A stretch of DNA of 31,942 nt, taken from DATHYU01 sp033722675. Its GTDB lineage: Bacteria > Actinomycetota > Acidimicrobiia > Spongiisociales > UBA11373. Where the stretch lies: positions 1-31,942 of the forward strand of contig JAWVYO010000020.1 of NCBI GenBank assembly GCA_033722675.1. The letters run 5' to 3'. A program made the translations under genes and the position numbers. The notes under the pieces are model-generated. The model had not been told where the DNA came from. It ran no database searches and saw only the letters and a list, made by a program, of their open reading frames with translations. Shown one piece after another: positions 7,370 to 15,960 of this stretch (positions are counted from its first letter, which is position 1; every line of letters starts with the position of its first letter).

Positions 7370-8350
7370 ATGCCGACCACCGCGACCATGCGCGCCTACG
7401 TCCAGGAGGGCTACGGCGCCCCCAGCGCCGCCTACCGGCTCACCGAGATCGACCGGCCCGACCCGGGTCCCGGCGAGGTGCTCGTCCGGGTCCGGGCGGC
7501 CTCCCTCAACCCCTACGACTGGCACTTCGCCACGGGCACACCCCGGTTCATGCGACTGACGGCGGGGCTCCGCGGACCGAAGTACCGGGTCCCGGGCGCC
7601 GATCTGGCCGGCGTCGTCGAGGCGGTCGGTCCCGATGTCACGAGGTTCGCCCCGGGCGACGAGGTCTTCGGACGGGGCGGCGGGGCGTTCGCCGAGTTCC
7701 GTGCGGCGAAGGAACGCTCGCTTGCAGCCAAGCCGGCGGGCGTCCCCTTCGAGGACGCGGCGGCCCTGCCGATCGCCGGACTCACCGCCCTGCAGGCGGT
7801 GCGCGACCACGGGGAGGTCGAGGCCGGCGACCGGGTCCTCGTGAACGGAGCCTCGGGAGGCGTGGGGACGTTCACCGTCCAGATCGCCGCGTCGACGGGG
7901 GCGGAGGTGGCCGGCGTGAGCAGCACCCGCAATCTCGACCTGGTGCGCGACCTCGGCGCCGAACGGGCAATCGACTACACGGCCGACGATCCCACCACGG
8001 AGCGGTGGGACGTGGTCATCGACATGATCGGGAACTGGTCGCTGCGCACCTGTCGCCGCATGCTCGCCGACGACGGCGTCCACGTGGCCGTCAGCGGGCC
8101 GAAGGGCGGCTGGATCCGGCCCCTCCCCCGCATCCTGCGGGGGAGCATCGGCGCGAAGCTCCGGGGGTGGCACTTCCGCAGCTTCACGACCGCGATCGAC
8201 TCCGATGATCTCGAGGCGCTCGCCGGCATGGCCGCCGAGGGCGCGATCCGGGTCGTCGTCGATCGGACGCTCCCCCTCGACCGGGTGCCAGAGGGGCTCG
8301 AGTACCTCGCCGAGGGCCACGCCCGCGGCAAGGTGATCGTCACGATCTGA
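7370..8350 (+). CDS. Zinc-independent MDR oxidoreductase (quinone reductase-like)
   Basis: A 326-residue medium-chain dehydrogenase/reductase that lacks the usual zinc cysteines and so fits NAD(P)H quinone oxidoreductase-like enzymes. The N-terminal GroES-like domain holds PGPGEVLVRVRAASLNPYDW and the substrate-domain signature PGADLAGVVEAVG. The Rossmann NADP-binding loop NGASGGVGTF lies around residues 160-170. The start ATG at 7370 has AGGAGG 9 bases upstream; the frame opens 24 codons earlier inside the operator region, which I reject. It is divergent from a TetR gene and probably repressed by it. Its 3' end overlaps the convergent trehalose synthase by 11 bp. Confidence 0.86.
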   Translation: MPTTATMRAYVQEGYGAPSAAYRLTEIDRPDPGPGEVLVRVRAASLNPYDWHFATGTPRFMRLTAGLRGPKYRVPGADLAGVVEAVGPDVTRFAPGDEVFGRGGGAFAEFRAAKERSLAAKPAGVPFEDAAALPIAGLTALQAVRDHGEVEAGDRVLVNGASGGVGTFTVQIAASTGAEVAGVSSTRNLDLVRDLGAERAIDYTADDPTTERWDVVIDMIGNWSLRTCRRMLADDGVHVAVSGPKGGWIRPLPRILRGSIGAKLRGWHFRSFTTAIDSDDLEALAGMAAEGAIRVVVDRTLPLDRVPEGLEYLAEGHARGKVIVTI

Positions 8351-9977
8351 CGGCCAGCGACAGCCAGCGGAACTCGAGGGGACCGAGCTCGACACGGATC
8401 GGATCGACGCCGATCGTCGTGAGCCGGCCACCGGTGGCCAAGTCCACCGGGACGAGGCCCGCCACGGCGGCGTCGTCCACCACCGCCGCCTGCGGGTCCC
8501 TGGAGAAGTTGGCGACGACGAGGGTCACGACGTCCCCGAGGCGACGCGTGAAGGCGAACACGGCGGGCGTGCCGGCATCGACCATCGTGAAGTCACCGAG
8601 TGCCATCTCCGGGTGCTCACGCCGGATGCCGAGCATCGTCCGGACCCACGACAGGAGCGAACCGGGGTCGCCGCGCTGATCGGCCACGTTCACGGCGTCG
8701 GGCGCGAACCTGGGGTCGTCGACGAGTGGCAGCCAGTACGTGGAGGGATCCGCCATGGAGAAGCCGGCCCCCGGGTCGGGGGTCCACTGCATCGGCGTCC
8801 GCACCCCGTCGCGGTCGTGCAGCAGGTACACGTCGCCCATGCCGATCTCGTCCCCGTAGTAGAGGACGGGGCTCCCGGGCAGCGAGAGCAGCAGCCCGTG
8901 CAGCAACTCGATGGCGGCGCGTTCGCCCTCGAGCAGCGAGGCCAGCCGTCGCCGGATGCCGAGGTTGAGGCGCATCCGCGGGTCGGGCGCGTAGTGGTCC
9001 CACATGAAATCCCGCTGCTCGGGCGTGACCATCTCCAGCGTGAGCTCGTCGTGGTTGCGCAGGAAGATCCCCCATTGCGTGCCCTCGGGGATCTCGGGCG
9101 TGTCCTCGAGGATCTCGCGCAGGTCGTCGGCATGTCCGCGGGCGAGGCCCATGTAGAGCCGCGGCATCACCGGGAAGTGGAAGTTCATGTGGCATTCGTC
9201 GCCGTCGCCGAAATAGGCGGCCGCGTCGCGGGGCCACTGGTTGGCCTCGGCGAGCAGCACCTTCGTGCCGTCGAACTCCTCGTCGACGACGCGTCGCATC
9301 TCCTTCAGGTACTCGTGCGTCTCGGGGAGGTTCTCGCAGATCGTCCCCTCCCGCTCGTAGAGGTACGGCACGGCGTCGAGGCGGAAGCCGTCGAAGCCCA
9401 TGTCCATCCAGTACCGCACGACGTCGAGCATCGCCTTGCGAACCCCCGGGTGGTCGAAGTTGAGGTCGGGTTGGAAGTGATAGAACCGGTGCCAGAAGTA
9501 GGCGCCCGCCTGTTCGTCCCAGGTCCAGTTCGACGGCTCGGAGTCGATGAAGATGATCCGGGCGTCGGCGTAGCGCTCCGTCGTGTCGCTCCAGACGTAC
9601 CAGTCGCGCAGGTCGGACCCCGGTCGACGAGCCTCCTGGAACCAGGCGTGCTCGTCCGAGGTGTGGTTGACGACGAGGTCGGAGATGATCCTGATCCCCC
9701 GGGCGTGGGCGGCGTCGAGCAGGTCCGCCATGTCGTCCACGGTGCCGACGTCGGGATGGACGGAATAGAAGTCGCGCACGTCGTACCCGCCGTCGCGCAG
9801 CGGCGAGTCGAAGATGGGCGGCAGCCAGAGGCAGTCGACCCCGAGCCACTCCAGGTACTCGAGGCGATCCTGCAGCCCGCGGAGGTCGCCGATGCCGTCG
9901 GCATCGGCGTCGGCGAAGGACCGGGCGAGGACCTCGTAGAAGACCGCTGAGCGGTACCAGTGGCGGTCGTCGGGCAT
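8340..9977 (-). CDS. treS: Trehalose synthase / maltose alpha-D-glucosyltransferase (GH13)
   Basis: A 545-residue GH13 enzyme that interconverts maltose and trehalose. It begins MPDDRHWYRSAVFYEVLARSF, which is characteristic of TreS. The (beta/alpha)8 catalytic residues are Asp201 (GFRLDAVPY), Glu244 (LLAEANQWP) and Asp310 (NHDELTLEM), with the early DLVVNHTSDEH motif near residue 100. A C-terminal beta domain follows and there is no fused maltokinase. The frame opens 24 codons upstream at 10049 with non-conserved sequence; the ATG at 9977 matches the family start. Its 3' end overlaps the convergent MDR gene. In this setting it may serve compatible-solute or glycogen/trehalose turnover. Confidence 0.88.
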   Translation of the reverse strand: MPDDRHWYRSAVFYEVLARSFADADADGIGDLRGLQDRLEYLEWLGVDCLWLPPIFDSPLRDGGYDVRDFYSVHPDVGTVDDMADLLDAAHARGIRIISDLVVNHTSDEHAWFQEARRPGSDLRDWYVWSDTTERYADARIIFIDSEPSNWTWDEQAGAYFWHRFYHFQPDLNFDHPGVRKAMLDVVRYWMDMGFDGFRLDAVPYLYEREGTICENLPETHEYLKEMRRVVDEEFDGTKVLLAEANQWPRDAAAYFGDGDECHMNFHFPVMPRLYMGLARGHADDLREILEDTPEIPEGTQWGIFLRNHDELTLEMVTPEQRDFMWDHYAPDPRMRLNLGIRRRLASLLEGERAAIELLHGLLLSLPGSPVLYYGDEIGMGDVYLLHDRDGVRTPMQWTPDPGAGFSMADPSTYWLPLVDDPRFAPDAVNVADQRGDPGSLLSWVRTMLGIRREHPEMALGDFTMVDAGTPAVFAFTRRLGDVVTLVVANFSRDPQAAVVDDAAVAGLVPVDLATGGRLTTIGVDPIRVELGPLEFRWLSLAVRS

Positions 9978-10057
9978 GACGGGCCAATCTACCGAGCCGC
10001 CGGTCCCGATTCGGCACCTCCGCGAACCACCTGCGATCTCCCGTAGCATCGGATGCC

Positions 10058-10978
10058 ATGCCCGACACGTTCACCCTCCACGAAGCCGCCCCCGGCGTCC
10101 ATGCCGCCGTCTCCCGCCACTTCGGCGGACCGGCCGTCTCGAATGCCGCGATCGTGGACCTCGGCGACAAGACCCTGGTCGTCGACACGTTCATGACGAT
10201 GGTCGCCGCCGACGAGCTGGCCGAGGCCGCCGCGAACCTGACGGGTCGCCGGGCGTTCCTGGTCGTGACGTCGCATTTCCACGGCGACCACGTCGGGGGC
10301 AACCCGTCGTTCGCCGACGTCCCGATCGTGGCCACCCGGCGCACGATGGAACTCCAGCGGGCCCGCTCGGCGGCCGACGCCGCCGCCTACGGCGCCGAGG
10401 TCGACGCCGCGCTCCACGCCGCTCGCCTCGCCGTGGAGCAGGCCGAGGACGAGGAGTCCGAGGCCGCGGCCAGGCTCCGTCTGTCGATGGCCCAGGCCAT
10501 GGACCGCACCCGCCACCGCTACGCGCTCACGCTCCCGGACCTGCTGATCGAGGACCGCCTCGTCGTGGAGGGGTCGGACCGCAGCGTCGAGATCCTCGCC
10601 ACCGGCCGGGGGCACACCGAGAGTGACGTCGTCGTCCACGTCCCCGACGCCTCGACGGTGGTCGCCGGGGACCTCGTGTGGAACGGTGTCCACCCCAAGA
10701 CCGATGACGGGTTCCCCGGGGAGTGGGCGAGCGTGGTCGCCTCGCTGCGCGAACGCGGCGTGACGACGGTGGTACCCGGCCACGGGGACGTCACCGACGC
10801 CTCGTCGCTCGACGCCATGGAGCACTACCTCCGCGACGTCGCCGGTCTCGTCGAGGCCGTGCGCGCCGGCGACGCCGAACCCGACGAGGTCGATGCCCCA
10901 GAGGGGTTCGAGGACTGGACGGGCATCGACCGGCTCCGCACCGGCGTCCGCATCGTCGCCGGACGCGGGTCCGACTAG
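10058..10978 (+). CDS. Metallo-beta-lactamase-fold hydrolase
   Basis: A 306-residue MBL-fold protein. The metal-binding motif HFHGDH (His73, His75, Asp77, His78) is intact. A further ligand His lies in GRGHTESD (about 187), AGDLVWNG supplies the bridging Asp, and VPGHGDV supplies the last His. A helical insertion (about residues 100-150) rich in Ala/Glu/Arg separates the first motif from the rest and resembles a lid. No signal peptide is seen, so it is cytoplasmic, more like quinoprotein-relative-of-SoxH or glyoxalase-type hydrolases than secreted beta-lactamases. The substrate is unknown. It is divergent from treS (80-bp gap) and overlaps the convergent multicopper oxidase by 4 bp. Confidence 0.82.
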   Translation: MPDTFTLHEAAPGVHAAVSRHFGGPAVSNAAIVDLGDKTLVVDTFMTMVAADELAEAAANLTGRRAFLVVTSHFHGDHVGGNPSFADVPIVATRRTMELQRARSAADAAAYGAEVDAALHAARLAVEQAEDEESEAAARLRLSMAQAMDRTRHRYALTLPDLLIEDRLVVEGSDRSVEILATGRGHTESDVVVHVPDASTVVAGDLVWNGVHPKTDDGFPGEWASVVASLRERGVTTVVPGHGDVTDASSLDAMEHYLRDVAGLVEAVRAGDAEPDEVDAPEGFEDWTGIDRLRTGVRIVAGRGSD

Positions 10979-12003
10979 ATCGCCGAGAACCAGCCCATCG
11001 CCCCGGCGCCGGCCATGTGGTGCTGATGGGGGTGGAACATGTACCGCCCGCGTTCGGGGAACGTGAACTCCAGCATCGCCCGCTCCCCCTGCCCCATCGT
11101 GACCACGTCGCCGTGGGCGGCGGGGTCCTCCCCCATCCCCGCCGGATGGATCGAGAACGTCCGGGCGTGGAGGTGGAACGATGCGACCGGTTCGTACTCG
11201 ACCATGTTGAGCACGTAGGCCCGTACCGGGTCGCCGACGGGCACGCGGATGGGATGGCGGTCGTAGAACCCGGCGATGCCGTTCCAGGCGTAGACCCGGT
11301 TGGCACCCACACCGTCGGGATCCCAGCCCGACAACACGAGCACCACCTCGCGGGCCTCGGGCCGGGGGCGGACCGGATCGACGATGAGCGTGCCGTAGAG
11401 GCCGCGTGCCACGTGCATGGCGAGGGGCATGACGTGGCAGTGGTAGGGATGCACGCCCGCCGGACCCGCCTCGATCTCGTAGGTGAACTCCTCGCCCGGG
11501 GGAATCGGCTCCCAGCCGTCCATGAGCGGGCTGTGGGCGCCGTGGAAGTGGAGGTTGTGGGGCCGCCCGGTGCGGTTACGGAGCCGGATCCGCAGTCGAT
11601 CTCCCTCGGTCGCCCGGATGATCGGCCCCGGCGCCGATCCGTCGTACGTCCAGGCGTCGACGACCAGTCCGTCGCCCACCTCCAGCCGCTGCTCGGTGAC
11701 GTCGAGGGTGAGGTCCCGCACCGTGCCGGGAGGAGCGTCGTCGCGGGGCGGGGGCACCGTGAGGGCGTCGAGGGCCCGGGGGTCGATGCCGATCGGCGCC
11801 TGCGCCGCGGTGCCGTAGGGTCCGCCGCCGACGATCTCGTCGTAGGTGCGGGAGCCGTACAGGGGCGTCTCGTCGCCGTCGCGGGCGCCGGCCACGGCGC
11901 GACCCGCCACCACGCCGCCGAAGGCCACGGCCCCACCTGCGCCGATACGCCGGAGGACGTCCCGGCGGCTCAGCCCTTCCGAAGCACCGTCGGGGTCGTT
12001 CAG
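10975..12003 (-). CDS. TAT-exported two-domain multicopper oxidase
   Basis: A 342-residue cupredoxin-type oxidase. A twin-arginine signal (SRRDVLRR at residues 12-19, then a hydrophobic stretch) points to export folded with copper. Domain 1 has HNLHFHG (His149, 152, 154) and YHCH-x6-H (Cys189, His197), a type 1 copper-like cluster with Leu where Met is usual. Domain 2 has FHLHA (His277, 279) and FHPHQH (His324, 326, 328), contributing trinuclear-type ligands. The frame has no ATG, GTG or TTG before the signal peptide. The only sensible start is CTG at 12003, sharing CTGA with the upstream stop codon and preceded by GGGGG. It is co-transcribed with the cupredoxin/beta-helix lipoprotein. The substrate is unknown; a NirK assignment does not fit well. 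Confidence 0.75.
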   Translation of the reverse strand: MNDPDGASEGLSRRDVLRRIGAGGAVAFGGVVAGRAVAGARDGDETPLYGSRTYDEIVGGGPYGTAAQAPIGIDPRALDALTVPPPRDDAPPGTVRDLTLDVTEQRLEVGDGLVVDAWTYDGSAPGPIIRATEGDRLRIRLRNRTGRPHNLHFHGAHSPLMDGWEPIPPGEEFTYEIEAGPAGVHPYHCHVMPLAMHVARGLYGTLIVDPVRPRPEAREVVLVLSGWDPDGVGANRVYAWNGIAGFYDRHPIRVPVGDPVRAYVLNMVEYEPVASFHLHARTFSIHPAGMGEDPAAHGDVVTMGQGERAMLEFTFPERGRYMFHPHQHHMAGAGAMGWFSAI

Positions 12004-13937
12004 ACCACACCCCCGACGATCGCACCCACGGCGAGGATCACGAGATAGGCCGCGAACCCGCCACCCACGAAGGCGGCCCGTTGCCAGGCCGGGATCGGCG
12101 ACTTCCCGAAGGCGTGATACGCGACGACGCCGAGGAAGGGGACGAGCAGGACGATCGCGATCCAGCCGATCGTCCGCCCGCGGGTGAGGTCGTCGCGCCG
12201 CGCCAGGTCCCACAGGGCGAGCGACACCCAGGCTGCGTACAGCACGAAGGGCAGGAGGTAGGCGTAGAGACCGAAGAACACGGTCAGGGCGCTTGCGAAG
12301 TACACACCGAACACGGTGATCCCCTTCCTCTGGGTGACATCGAGATCGTCGGGCATCGGCGGCACGCCGATCGCCTCGAGATCGACCTGGTGGGTGGCGA
12401 ACACGTCGACGGCCGGGCGGGCCGGCGCCGTCGCAGCGTCGGGCATCTGCGGCTGGGGCCCCGGCTTCGGGGCGGAGCCCACCGGCGCGTCCGGCCGCAG
12501 GCCGAGCCCGTTCTGGGCGACCCGTCCGATGCCCTCGGTGGCGGCCCCCAGTTCGAACCGGAGCGGGAGCCGCACCCCGTCGCAGGGGGCGAGCGCCTCG
12601 ATCGCCGGCGGGAGCGACCACCGGTGGTCGTTGCCCGCGAAGCAGTTGCCGTCGCCCGCCGGCCCGGCGAGCGCGAGGTCCGCCCGCCCCGATCCCTCGA
12701 CGACGTTGTCCCGGACGATGTTGCCGTGGCTCATCCAGAAGTTCTCGTCGAGGTTCGGCGTGACGAGCACGCCGTTCGTGGCGTGGTTCACGATCCGATT
12801 CCGGGCGACGAGAGTGTCGTTGCCCCCGGCGAGGACGATGCCGTTGCCGAAGGCCGACCACGGCGCGTCGAAGGTCGGGGCGTCGGGGTTGCTGTTGTCG
12901 TGGACGAGGTTCCCGACGATCGACACCCCCTCGAAGGGCGGCAGCAGCTCGGAGTCGAGGGTGTTGGGGACGATCCCGGCGACGTTGTTTCGCCAGACCG
13001 AGTTCACGAGATAGAGGGCGTTCGACGCGTTCGTGCCCGAGTAGCCGAGCCCGTTCCACTCGGAGATCACACCGTCGATCACCGCGTTGCAGGGATTGCA
13101 CTGGCCGATGTAGAAGCCCGAGTCCGGCGACCCCGAGGCGTAGGAGTGTTCGAAGAGGCCGTCGACGGAGTCGAAGGCGTAGATGCCATAGACGCCGGCG
13201 TCGATCGAGGTGACGTAGGAGGCCCGATAGCCCTCCACGCCGATCCAGAAGAGCCCGTTGGCGATGGTGTCGCGAACCGTGAGGTTCTCCACGGCGACGC
13301 CGTCGGCGCCGACGACGTTGACCCCGTTCTCCCGCTGCGACTCGCCGTCGATGACCACGTCGTTGCGGTCGACGCCCCGGATCACGATCCCCGGCGTGGT
13401 CACGTCCACCTGCTCGCGGTACACCCCCCGGTCCACGAGCACCAGATCGCCGGGGACCGCGGCGTCGACGGCCGACTGGATGGTCGGATACTCGGCGGGG
13501 ACCGCGCGGACGTCGCCGGTCGGCTCGGCGGGCACGGCCGGGGCCTCGTCGTCGTCGAGCGCGTCGACGTCGACGTCGCCGACGATCAGCCGTCCCGCCA
13601 TGCCGGCGCCTTCGGGCGTGCCGTGGAAGGTGCAGAAGAAGTCGTAGACCCCCGGCCGGTCGAACGTGAGGGTGGCGGCGTCGCCCTCGAGCATGACCAG
13701 GCTCCCGAAGACGTCCTCCGTCGACCAGGAGCCGTCGGAGGCCACCGCGTTGTGCGGGGCCCGTCCGGCCCCGAGGAAGGTGACCGAGCCGCCGACGGGG
13801 ACCCGCACCTCGGCGGGGGCGAAGGCGTTGTCGACCATCTCGACCACGACGTCGCCGCCGGCATCACCCGACGAGCAGGCGGCGAGCACCACCGCCAGCA
13901 CCCCGACCCCCGCGAGCAGCATCGACGTCCGCCGCAT
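12000..13937 (-). CDS. Lipoprotein fusing cupredoxin, NosD-like beta-helix and PLDc_N-like membrane tail
   Basis: A 645-residue three-part protein. Residues 1-21 are a lipoprotein signal with lipobox LAAC (Cys21). Residues about 28-118 are a plastocyanin/azurin-like domain with the full type 1 copper set His62, Cys102, His105 and Met113. Residues about 147-450 are a right-handed parallel beta-helix with repeating N-x-V/I turns (periplasmic copper-binding NosD / pectate-lyase fold), containing a CNPC motif. A Pro-rich linker follows, then residues about 540-645 with three or four hydrophobic segments including a PLDc_N-like SLALWDLARR...FLGVVAYHAF. This anchors both ends at the membrane with copper and beta-helix domains outside. 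It is followed without a gap by the multicopper oxidase. The role is unknown; copper delivery or electron transfer to that oxidase is a reasonable inference. Confidence 0.8.
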   Translation of the reverse strand: MRRTSMLLAGVGVLAVVLAACSSGDAGGDVVVEMVDNAFAPAEVRVPVGGSVTFLGAGRAPHNAVASDGSWSTEDVFGSLVMLEGDAATLTFDRPGVYDFFCTFHGTPEGAGMAGRLIVGDVDVDALDDDEAPAVPAEPTGDVRAVPAEYPTIQSAVDAAVPGDLVLVDRGVYREQVDVTTPGIVIRGVDRNDVVIDGESQRENGVNVVGADGVAVENLTVRDTIANGLFWIGVEGYRASYVTSIDAGVYGIYAFDSVDGLFEHSYASGSPDSGFYIGQCNPCNAVIDGVISEWNGLGYSGTNASNALYLVNSVWRNNVAGIVPNTLDSELLPPFEGVSIVGNLVHDNSNPDAPTFDAPWSAFGNGIVLAGGNDTLVARNRIVNHATNGVLVTPNLDENFWMSHGNIVRDNVVEGSGRADLALAGPAGDGNCFAGNDHRWSLPPAIEALAPCDGVRLPLRFELGAATEGIGRVAQNGLGLRPDAPVGSAPKPGPQPQMPDAATAPARPAVDVFATHQVDLEAIGVPPMPDDLDVTQRKGITVFGVYFASALTVFFGLYAYLLPFVLYAAWVSLALWDLARRDDLTRGRTIGWIAIVLLVPFLGVVAYHAFGKSPIPAWQRAAFVGGGFAAYLVILAVGAIVGGVV

Positions 13938-13991
13938 GGATCAGACGCTAGTGGACACGCCGCCGGCCTCCCATCGGTACCGTCTCCGACG

Positions 13992-15107
13992 ATGCACGCC
14001 GAACGCGCCCGGGCCATCCACGACGACCTCCCGGTGGTCGACGGCCACAACGACCTCCCCTGGGCGCTCCGCGCCCGCGCGGCGGGGGACCTCGATCGGG
14101 CGGACCCGGGCTCCGCGCTCCCCGGATTCCACACCGACGTCCCGCGGATGCTCGACGGCGGCGTCGGCGGACAGTTCTGGTCCGTGTACGTCCCCTCCGA
14201 CGCCGAGCACCCCTTCACCGACGTGCATCGACAGGTCGACCTCGTGGAGCGGATGATCGAACGCGACGACCGCCTCGAGTCGGCCGCGACCGCCGACGAC
14301 GTGCGGCGGATCCGCGGCACCGGTCGCATCGCATCGCTGCTCGGCGCCGAGGGCGGGCACGCCATCGAGGGCGATCTCGGCAAGCTCCGGGACCTGGCCG
14401 ACCGCGGGGTCCGCTACCTGACGCTCACCCACGCCGACACCCTCCCGTGGGCCGACTCGGCCACCGACGACGCACGCAACGGCGGCCTCACCGACTTCGG
14501 ACGCGAGGTGGTGGCGGAGATGAACCGGCTCGGCGTGATGGTGGACGTGTCCCACGTGTCGGCGGCGACGATGCGCGACGCGCTCGACGCCTCGACGGCT
14601 CCCATCATCGCGTCGCACTCCAACGCCCGCGCCCTCGCCGACCACCCCCGCAACGTCCCCGACGAGATCGCCGCCGAGATCGGGCGTCGCGGCGGCGTCG
14701 TCATGGCGGTGTTCTTCCCCGGCTTCACGGTCCCGTCGACCGCTGCGGCGATGGTCGCCATGTTCGAACGCTGGCGGGAGATCCGCGCCCGGCACGCCGG
14801 CGACGAGGAGGAGATCCTCGCCGAGATGGAACGGATCGAGGCCGGGCTCGACGTCGACGTCGGCACCGTCGAGGACGTCGTCGACCACATCGAGCACCTG
14901 GCGGCCGTGGCCGGCGTCGACGCCGTCGGCCTCGGGTCCGACTTCGACGGCATGACGATGACACCCGCCGGCCTGGAGGACGTGTCGTGCTATCCGGCGA
15001 TCACCGAGTCGCTGCTCCGCCGCGGCTGGAGCGAGCACGACGTCCGCAAGATCCTCGGCGGGAACACCCTGCGGGTGCTCGAGGCGGCGGAGGCCGCGGG
15101 CGCCTAG
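13992..15107 (+). CDS. Membrane-dipeptidase-type metallopeptidase (family M19)
   Basis: A 371-residue zinc dipeptidase of the amidohydrolase fold. Metal ligands are visible: VDGHND (His19, Asp21), the bridging Glu in LGAEGGH (about 118-124), LTHADTLPW, ASHSNARA, and the GLGSDFDG motif near the C-terminus. The family hydrolyses dipeptides, including some with D-residues. No signal peptide is present, so it is probably cytoplasmic. The ATG at 13992 opens MHAERARAIHDD, directly ahead of the first metal motif. It is divergent from the copper lipoprotein gene with only 54 bp between them, and I see no link in function. Confidence 0.88.
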   Translation: MHAERARAIHDDLPVVDGHNDLPWALRARAAGDLDRADPGSALPGFHTDVPRMLDGGVGGQFWSVYVPSDAEHPFTDVHRQVDLVERMIERDDRLESAATADDVRRIRGTGRIASLLGAEGGHAIEGDLGKLRDLADRGVRYLTLTHADTLPWADSATDDARNGGLTDFGREVVAEMNRLGVMVDVSHVSAATMRDALDASTAPIIASHSNARALADHPRNVPDEIAAEIGRRGGVVMAVFFPGFTVPSTAAAMVAMFERWREIRARHAGDEEEILAEMERIEAGLDVDVGTVEDVVDHIEHLAAVAGVDAVGLGSDFDGMTMTPAGLEDVSCYPAITESLLRRGWSEHDVRKILGGNTLRVLEAAEAAGA

Positions 15108-15142
15108 GGGGACGGAGCCCGCGGGTCCCCCGGACCAGACGG

Positions 15143-15436
15143 TCACACCTCGTACTGGATGCGCTCGAGCCGTTCGAGGATCGGGCGGATCCGATCCTCC
15201 ACCACCGCCCGGTGCTCCGGATGCTCGAGGTACGCGCGCCACGACGGCTCGTCGTCGAAGTCGGCGACGAGGACGTAGTCGTAGGACCGCGCCGACAACC
15301 CGAGATCGGGCCCGAACTCGTAGCGGCGGATCTCGGGGATCCGGCCGGGGAGGGAGCCGAGCCCCTGCGACACCCGCTCGACGTCGCCGGGATCGGTTCC
15401 GTCCTTCCAGGTGAACAGCACGACGTGTCGGAGCAT
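15143..15436 (-). CDS. Dabb-domain (stress-responsive alpha/beta barrel) protein
   Basis: A 97-residue protein beginning MLRHVVLFTWKDG, the usual opening of the Dabb family, followed by the conserved YDYVLVADFDDEPSWRAYLEHPEH segment. These proteins form dimeric ferredoxin-like barrels; some are polyketide cyclases and most have no known reaction. The frame opens much further upstream, but the family starts at the ATG at 15436. The gene converges on the dipeptidase (35-bp gap) and diverges from the rhodanese gene. Confidence 0.85.
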   Translation of the reverse strand: MLRHVVLFTWKDGTDPGDVERVSQGLGSLPGRIPEIRRYEFGPDLGLSARSYDYVLVADFDDEPSWRAYLEHPEHRAVVEDRIRPILERLERIQYEV

Positions 15437-15496
15437 GCGGCCAGGGTAGGGGCGGGACCTCGGCCGAGCCCGTCGCCTCGGTGTGGTCGCCCCCGA

Positions 15497-15526
15497 TTCC
15501 GCTACATGCGATATCTCGCATATCCT
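15497..15526 (+). promoter_or_regulatory. Rhodanese promoter with palindromic operator
   Basis: TTCCGC (15497-15502) and TATCCT (15521-15526) are spaced by 18 bp. A perfect inverted repeat ATGCGA-TATC-TCGCAT (15506-15521) fills the spacer, so a bound repressor would block the promoter. The GAGGAG ribosome-binding site and ATG follow at 15542 and 15552. Confidence 0.5.
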
Positions 15527-15551
15527 GTCGGGAGCCCCACCGAGGAGACCG

Positions 15552-15959
15552 ATGTCCCGCCGAATCCCCGCCGTCGTCGCAATCGCTGCGATGGCCCTCA
15601 CCGCGTGCGGAGGGAACACCGACACGGCCCAGCGGATCGACACCGTCGCCCCCGAGCGCGCCGCCGAGATCATCGACGACGGACCCGAGGGACTCGTCGT
15701 GCTCGACGTCCGCACCCCGCCGGAGTTCGCCGACGGGCACCTCGCCGACGCCATCCTCGTCGACTTCAACGCACCCGACTTCGAGGAGCGCCTCGCCGAA
15801 CTCGACCGATCGGTCCCCTACGTCATGTACTGCCGCTCCGGCAATCGCAGCGCCGGGGCGCGCGAGGCGATGCGCGACCTCGGCTTCGAGGAGGTCTACG
15901 AGATCGACGGGGGGATCGTGGCCTGGGTGGAGGCCGGACTGCCGCTCGTGAGCGGCTGA
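15552..15959 (+). CDS. Lipoprotein rhodanese-like sulfurtransferase
   Basis: A 135-residue single-domain rhodanese. The lipobox LTAC puts the lipidated cysteine at residue 19, so the domain should sit on the outer face of the membrane. The catalytic cysteine is Cys94 in YCRSGNRSA, a typical single-domain active loop, and LDVRTPPEFADGHL is the first conserved rhodanese motif. The ATG at 15552 follows GAGGAG; the longer frame from 15483 covers the promoter. A palindrome between -35 and -10 suggests repression, perhaps by an ArsR- or CsoR-type persulfide or metal sensor, but no such regulator lies nearby. The gene stands alone and ends just before the convergent flavin reductase. Confidence 0.85.
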   Translation: MSRRIPAVVAIAAMALTACGGNTDTAQRIDTVAPERAAEIIDDGPEGLVVLDVRTPPEFADGHLADAILVDFNAPDFEERLAELDRSVPYVMYCRSGNRSAGAREAMRDLGFEEVYEIDGGIVAWVEAGLPLVSG

Positions 15960-15960
15960 T

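Noticed and set aside
10975..12003. Copper nitrite reductase NirK as the identity of the multicopper oxidase
   Set aside because: Two domains and copper motifs are shared, but the Cys-His spacing in domain 1 is one residue short, Met is replaced by Leu, and the HCH and HPHQH motifs fit two-domain multicopper oxidases better.
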